Below the pieces are notes generated by a model. The model was not told the DNA's origin. It saw only the letters and a program-made list of their open reading frames with translations, and did not search any database. A program made the position numbers and the translations under genes. From an uncultured Clostridia bacterium (lineage in GTDB: Bacteria > Bacillota > Clostridia > Christensenellales > CAG-314), in NCBI GenBank assembly GCA_934177025.1, contig CAKPPA010000061.1:1-6571 (forward strand): 6,571 nt of DNA. Direction: 5' to 3'. Shown one piece after another: positions 4,973 through 6,571 of this stretch (position 1 is the stretch's first letter; every line of letters begins with the position of its first letter).

Positions 4973-6571
4973 ATGAAACAAAACACAAGGAAAATGTTCA
5001 TAGTTGTTTTGGCGTTAGTGCTGTTAGCAACTATGTCCGTTTCCGTTGCGTTGGCAGATTCCGCCACCGAAATCTTTATCGGTACCAAGGCGGAATTTAC
5101 CACGTTTGCGGAAGCGGTAAACGGCGGCAACACGTACGAAGGCAAAACCGTTACGTTAACTGCCAACGTGGATTTGGGCGGCGAAAGTAGCCCTTGGACG
5201 GCAATCGGCACAGAGGCCAATCCGTTTAAAGGCACGTTCGACGGGCAAAAACACGTGGTGAGCGGGCTGTACGTTGCATCCGGCACGAACGTCGGCTTGT
5301 TCGGCTACGTTGACGGCGGAACGGTAAAAAACGTCATCGTTCGCGGGGAAGTTAACGGCTCGAGTAGTGCCGGTGTCGTCGGCTATCTGAATGCGGGCAC
5401 CGTGGCGAACTGCGGCAACGAAGCCAACGTTTCCGGCGGAATGGGTGTCGGCGGCGTAGTGGGCAACGTCAACGGAGTAAGTACGGTAAGCAGCTGCTAC
5501 AACAAAGGTGCAATTCGCGGCACGACGGGCTACGTCGGCGGTGTTACCGGACAACATTGGGGTTCCGCCAAGGTGGAAAACTGCTACAATGCCGGCACGG
5601 TGAGTGGGCCTGCAACGGTCGGCGGCGTTGTGGGTGGTCATAAGGAGGCGGCCTTTACCATCGAAAACTGCTACAACGTGGGTACGGTTACCGATTCGAC
5701 AGGAAGCGCCAACAATATCGGTGCCGTTGTCGGCGCAACGCGCAGTACGGCAACGAATTGCTACTATCTCGAATGCGGTGTGGAGGACAGTAAGGGAGCA
5801 ACCAAAGTGACGGAGTTAACGGCGGCGCAACTCGGCGATGCGTTCCTTCCGGACAGCGACGGCATTAACAACGGCAATCCGATCCTCACGTGGCAACAAA
5901 AAACGCCGGATGTCATCCTGACCTCGTACGAAACGCTAAAAGCGTTTGCGGATGCGGTCAACGGCGGTGAAACCTACGAAGGCAAACTGATTCGTTTGGA
6001 CGTCAACGTGGATATGGGCGGAAAAAATTTGCCTTGGACGCCAATCGGCGGAACCAATGCGTTTAAAGGTACGTTTGACGGAAACGGGCACGTCGTCAGT
6101 AATTTAGTCATCGAATCCGGCTCGAACGTCGGCTTGTTCGGTTACGTCAACGGCGGCACGGTAAAAAACGTTGTGGTGCAAGGGGAAATAAACGGCGCAA
6201 GTAGCGTCGGCGGCATCGTCGGCGACTTAACGGGCGGTCAAGTGCTAAACTGCGGCAACGAAGCCAACGTTTCCGGCGGAAGTGCTGTCGGCGGTGTGGT
6301 CGGTGCCGTAAACGGCGCAAGCACGGTAAGCGGCTGCTACAACAAAGGGACGATTCGCGGAAAAACGGGGTACGTCGGCGGCATTAGCGGACAACACTTC
6401 CGTGCAGGCAAGGTGGAAAACTGCTACAACGTCGGTACGGTTGTCGGCACGGCAACGGTCGGCGGTGTTGCCGGCGGCCATAAAGCGGCGTCGCCGGAAC
6501 TTCAAAATTGCTACAACGCAGGCACCATTCAAAACAACGGATCCGTGAACAACGTCGGAGCCGTGCTGGGA
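4973..6571 (+). CDS. Secreted GLUG-repeat surface protein under cobalamin control, 3' end outside window
   Basis: The frame is open for 533 codons from ATG 4973 to the window end. AGGAGG lies 5 bases upstream. Residues 1-28 form a clear signal peptide: basic start KQNTRK, hydrophobic core FIVVLALVLLA, and ALA before Asp29. The mature part is Gly/Val/Asn-rich beta-repeat sequence of the GLUG type found in bacterial surface proteins: YEGKTVTLTANVDLGG, FKGTFDG, NVGLFGYVDGGTVKNV, then a series of NCYNxGTV / VGGVVG units. Two modules of about 280 residues begin near residues 45 and 325. The first ends with LTAAQLGDAFLPDSDGINNG (from 282) followed by PILTWQ. There is one Cys per short repeat. No enzyme motif is seen. 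Anchor and further domains must lie beyond the window. The riboswitch implies production when cobalamin is low, so a corrinoid-capture or adhesion role is possible; this is inference. Confidence 0.88.
   Translation, partial: MKQNTRKMFIVVLALVLLATMSVSVALADSATEIFIGTKAEFTTFAEAVNGGNTYEGKTVTLTANVDLGGESSPWTAIGTEANPFKGTFDGQKHVVSGLYVASGTNVGLFGYVDGGTVKNVIVRGEVNGSSSAGVVGYLNAGTVANCGNEANVSGGMGVGGVVGNVNGVSTVSSCYNKGAIRGTTGYVGGVTGQHWGSAKVENCYNAGTVSGPATVGGVVGGHKEAAFTIENCYNVGTVTDSTGSANNIGAVVGATRSTATNCYYLECGVEDSKGATKVTELTAAQLGDAFLPDSDGINNGNPILTWQQKTPDVILTSYETLKAFADAVNGGETYEGKLIRLDVNVDMGGKNLPWTPIGGTNAFKGTFDGNGHVVSNLVIESGSNVGLFGYVNGGTVKNVVVQGEINGASSVGGIVGDLTGGQVLNCGNEANVSGGSAVGGVVGAVNGASTVSGCYNKGTIRGKTGYVGGISGQHFRAGKVENCYNVGTVVGTATVGGVAGGHKAASPELQNCYNAGTIQNNGSVNNVGAVLG
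5105..6571 (+). repeat. Tandem duplication of an approximately 840-bp coding module
   Basis: The module from 5105 recurs from 5945 in the same frame with few one-codon gaps, and the second copy runs off the window. Most of it has diverged at synonymous and some coding positions, but a 34-base stretch is identical at 5408-5441 and 6248-6281, exactly 840 bases apart. The pattern is an in-frame intragenic duplication that builds a longer surface repeat array. Confidence 0.9.

Noticed and set aside
4675..5286. Minus-strand open frame of 203 codons
   Set aside because: Antisense to the terminator, leader and signal peptide of the GLUG protein, with no domain or ribosome site.
5400..6571. Repeated short sequences as a CRISPR array
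   Set aside because: The repeats are coding, in frame and degenerate, and encode NCYNxG surface repeats. Spacing and conservation do not fit CRISPR.

Overview
The window looks like chromosomal DNA of an anaerobic, low-to-mid G+C Gram-positive-type bacterium (Bacillota, Clostridia-like or possibly Negativicutes). The grounds are strong AGGAGG-type Shine-Dalgarno sites, many U-tailed intrinsic terminators, a GTP-type PEP carboxykinase, a CorA-type channel, a CbiZ corrinoid-salvage enzyme and a terminator-type cobalamin riboswitch. The finer taxonomy is a guess. All four genes that I accept lie on the + strand, each in its own transcription unit as far as terminators show.

Layout. Positions 2-1582 hold the 3' part of a GTP-dependent phosphoenolpyruvate carboxykinase (pckG), closed by a strong terminator at 1644-1676. 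A sigma-A-like promoter (1747-1775) and Shine-Dalgarno site lead into a CorA-superfamily divalent cation transporter (1805-2806). Its signature loop reads Gly-Ile-Asn instead of the usual Gly-Met-Asn, and a hairpin terminator follows (2858-2891). After about 230 bases of purine-rich intergenic DNA comes cbiZ, adenosylcobinamide amidohydrolase (3125-4207), with a long C-terminal extension. An A-rich spacer with a 63-bp tandem repeat and a weak terminator follow.

The most interesting part is 4435-6571. A near-consensus promoter starts transcription right at a full cobalamin riboswitch (about 4474-4643). Downstream is a complete expression platform: an anti-antiterminator hairpin, a perfect 10-bp antiterminator pairing (4656-4665 with 4755-4764) and an intrinsic terminator (4750-4779). 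Beyond the terminator, the remaining leader can fold into three stem-loops, and an 8-bp pairing masks the Shine-Dalgarno site. The gene under this control (4973 to beyond the window) encodes a secreted protein with GLUG-type repeats, built from a roughly 280-residue module duplicated in tandem.

How the pieces fit. CbiZ strips the lower part from incomplete or foreign corrinoids so that they can be rebuilt, so it belongs to salvage and remodelling. The riboswitch next door turns on a cell-surface protein when intracellular cobalamin is scarce. My inference is that this is a corrinoid acquisition locus in which the large surface protein takes part in capturing cobamides, perhaps through a domain beyond the end of the window. 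pckG and the CorA gene appear to be unrelated neighbours.
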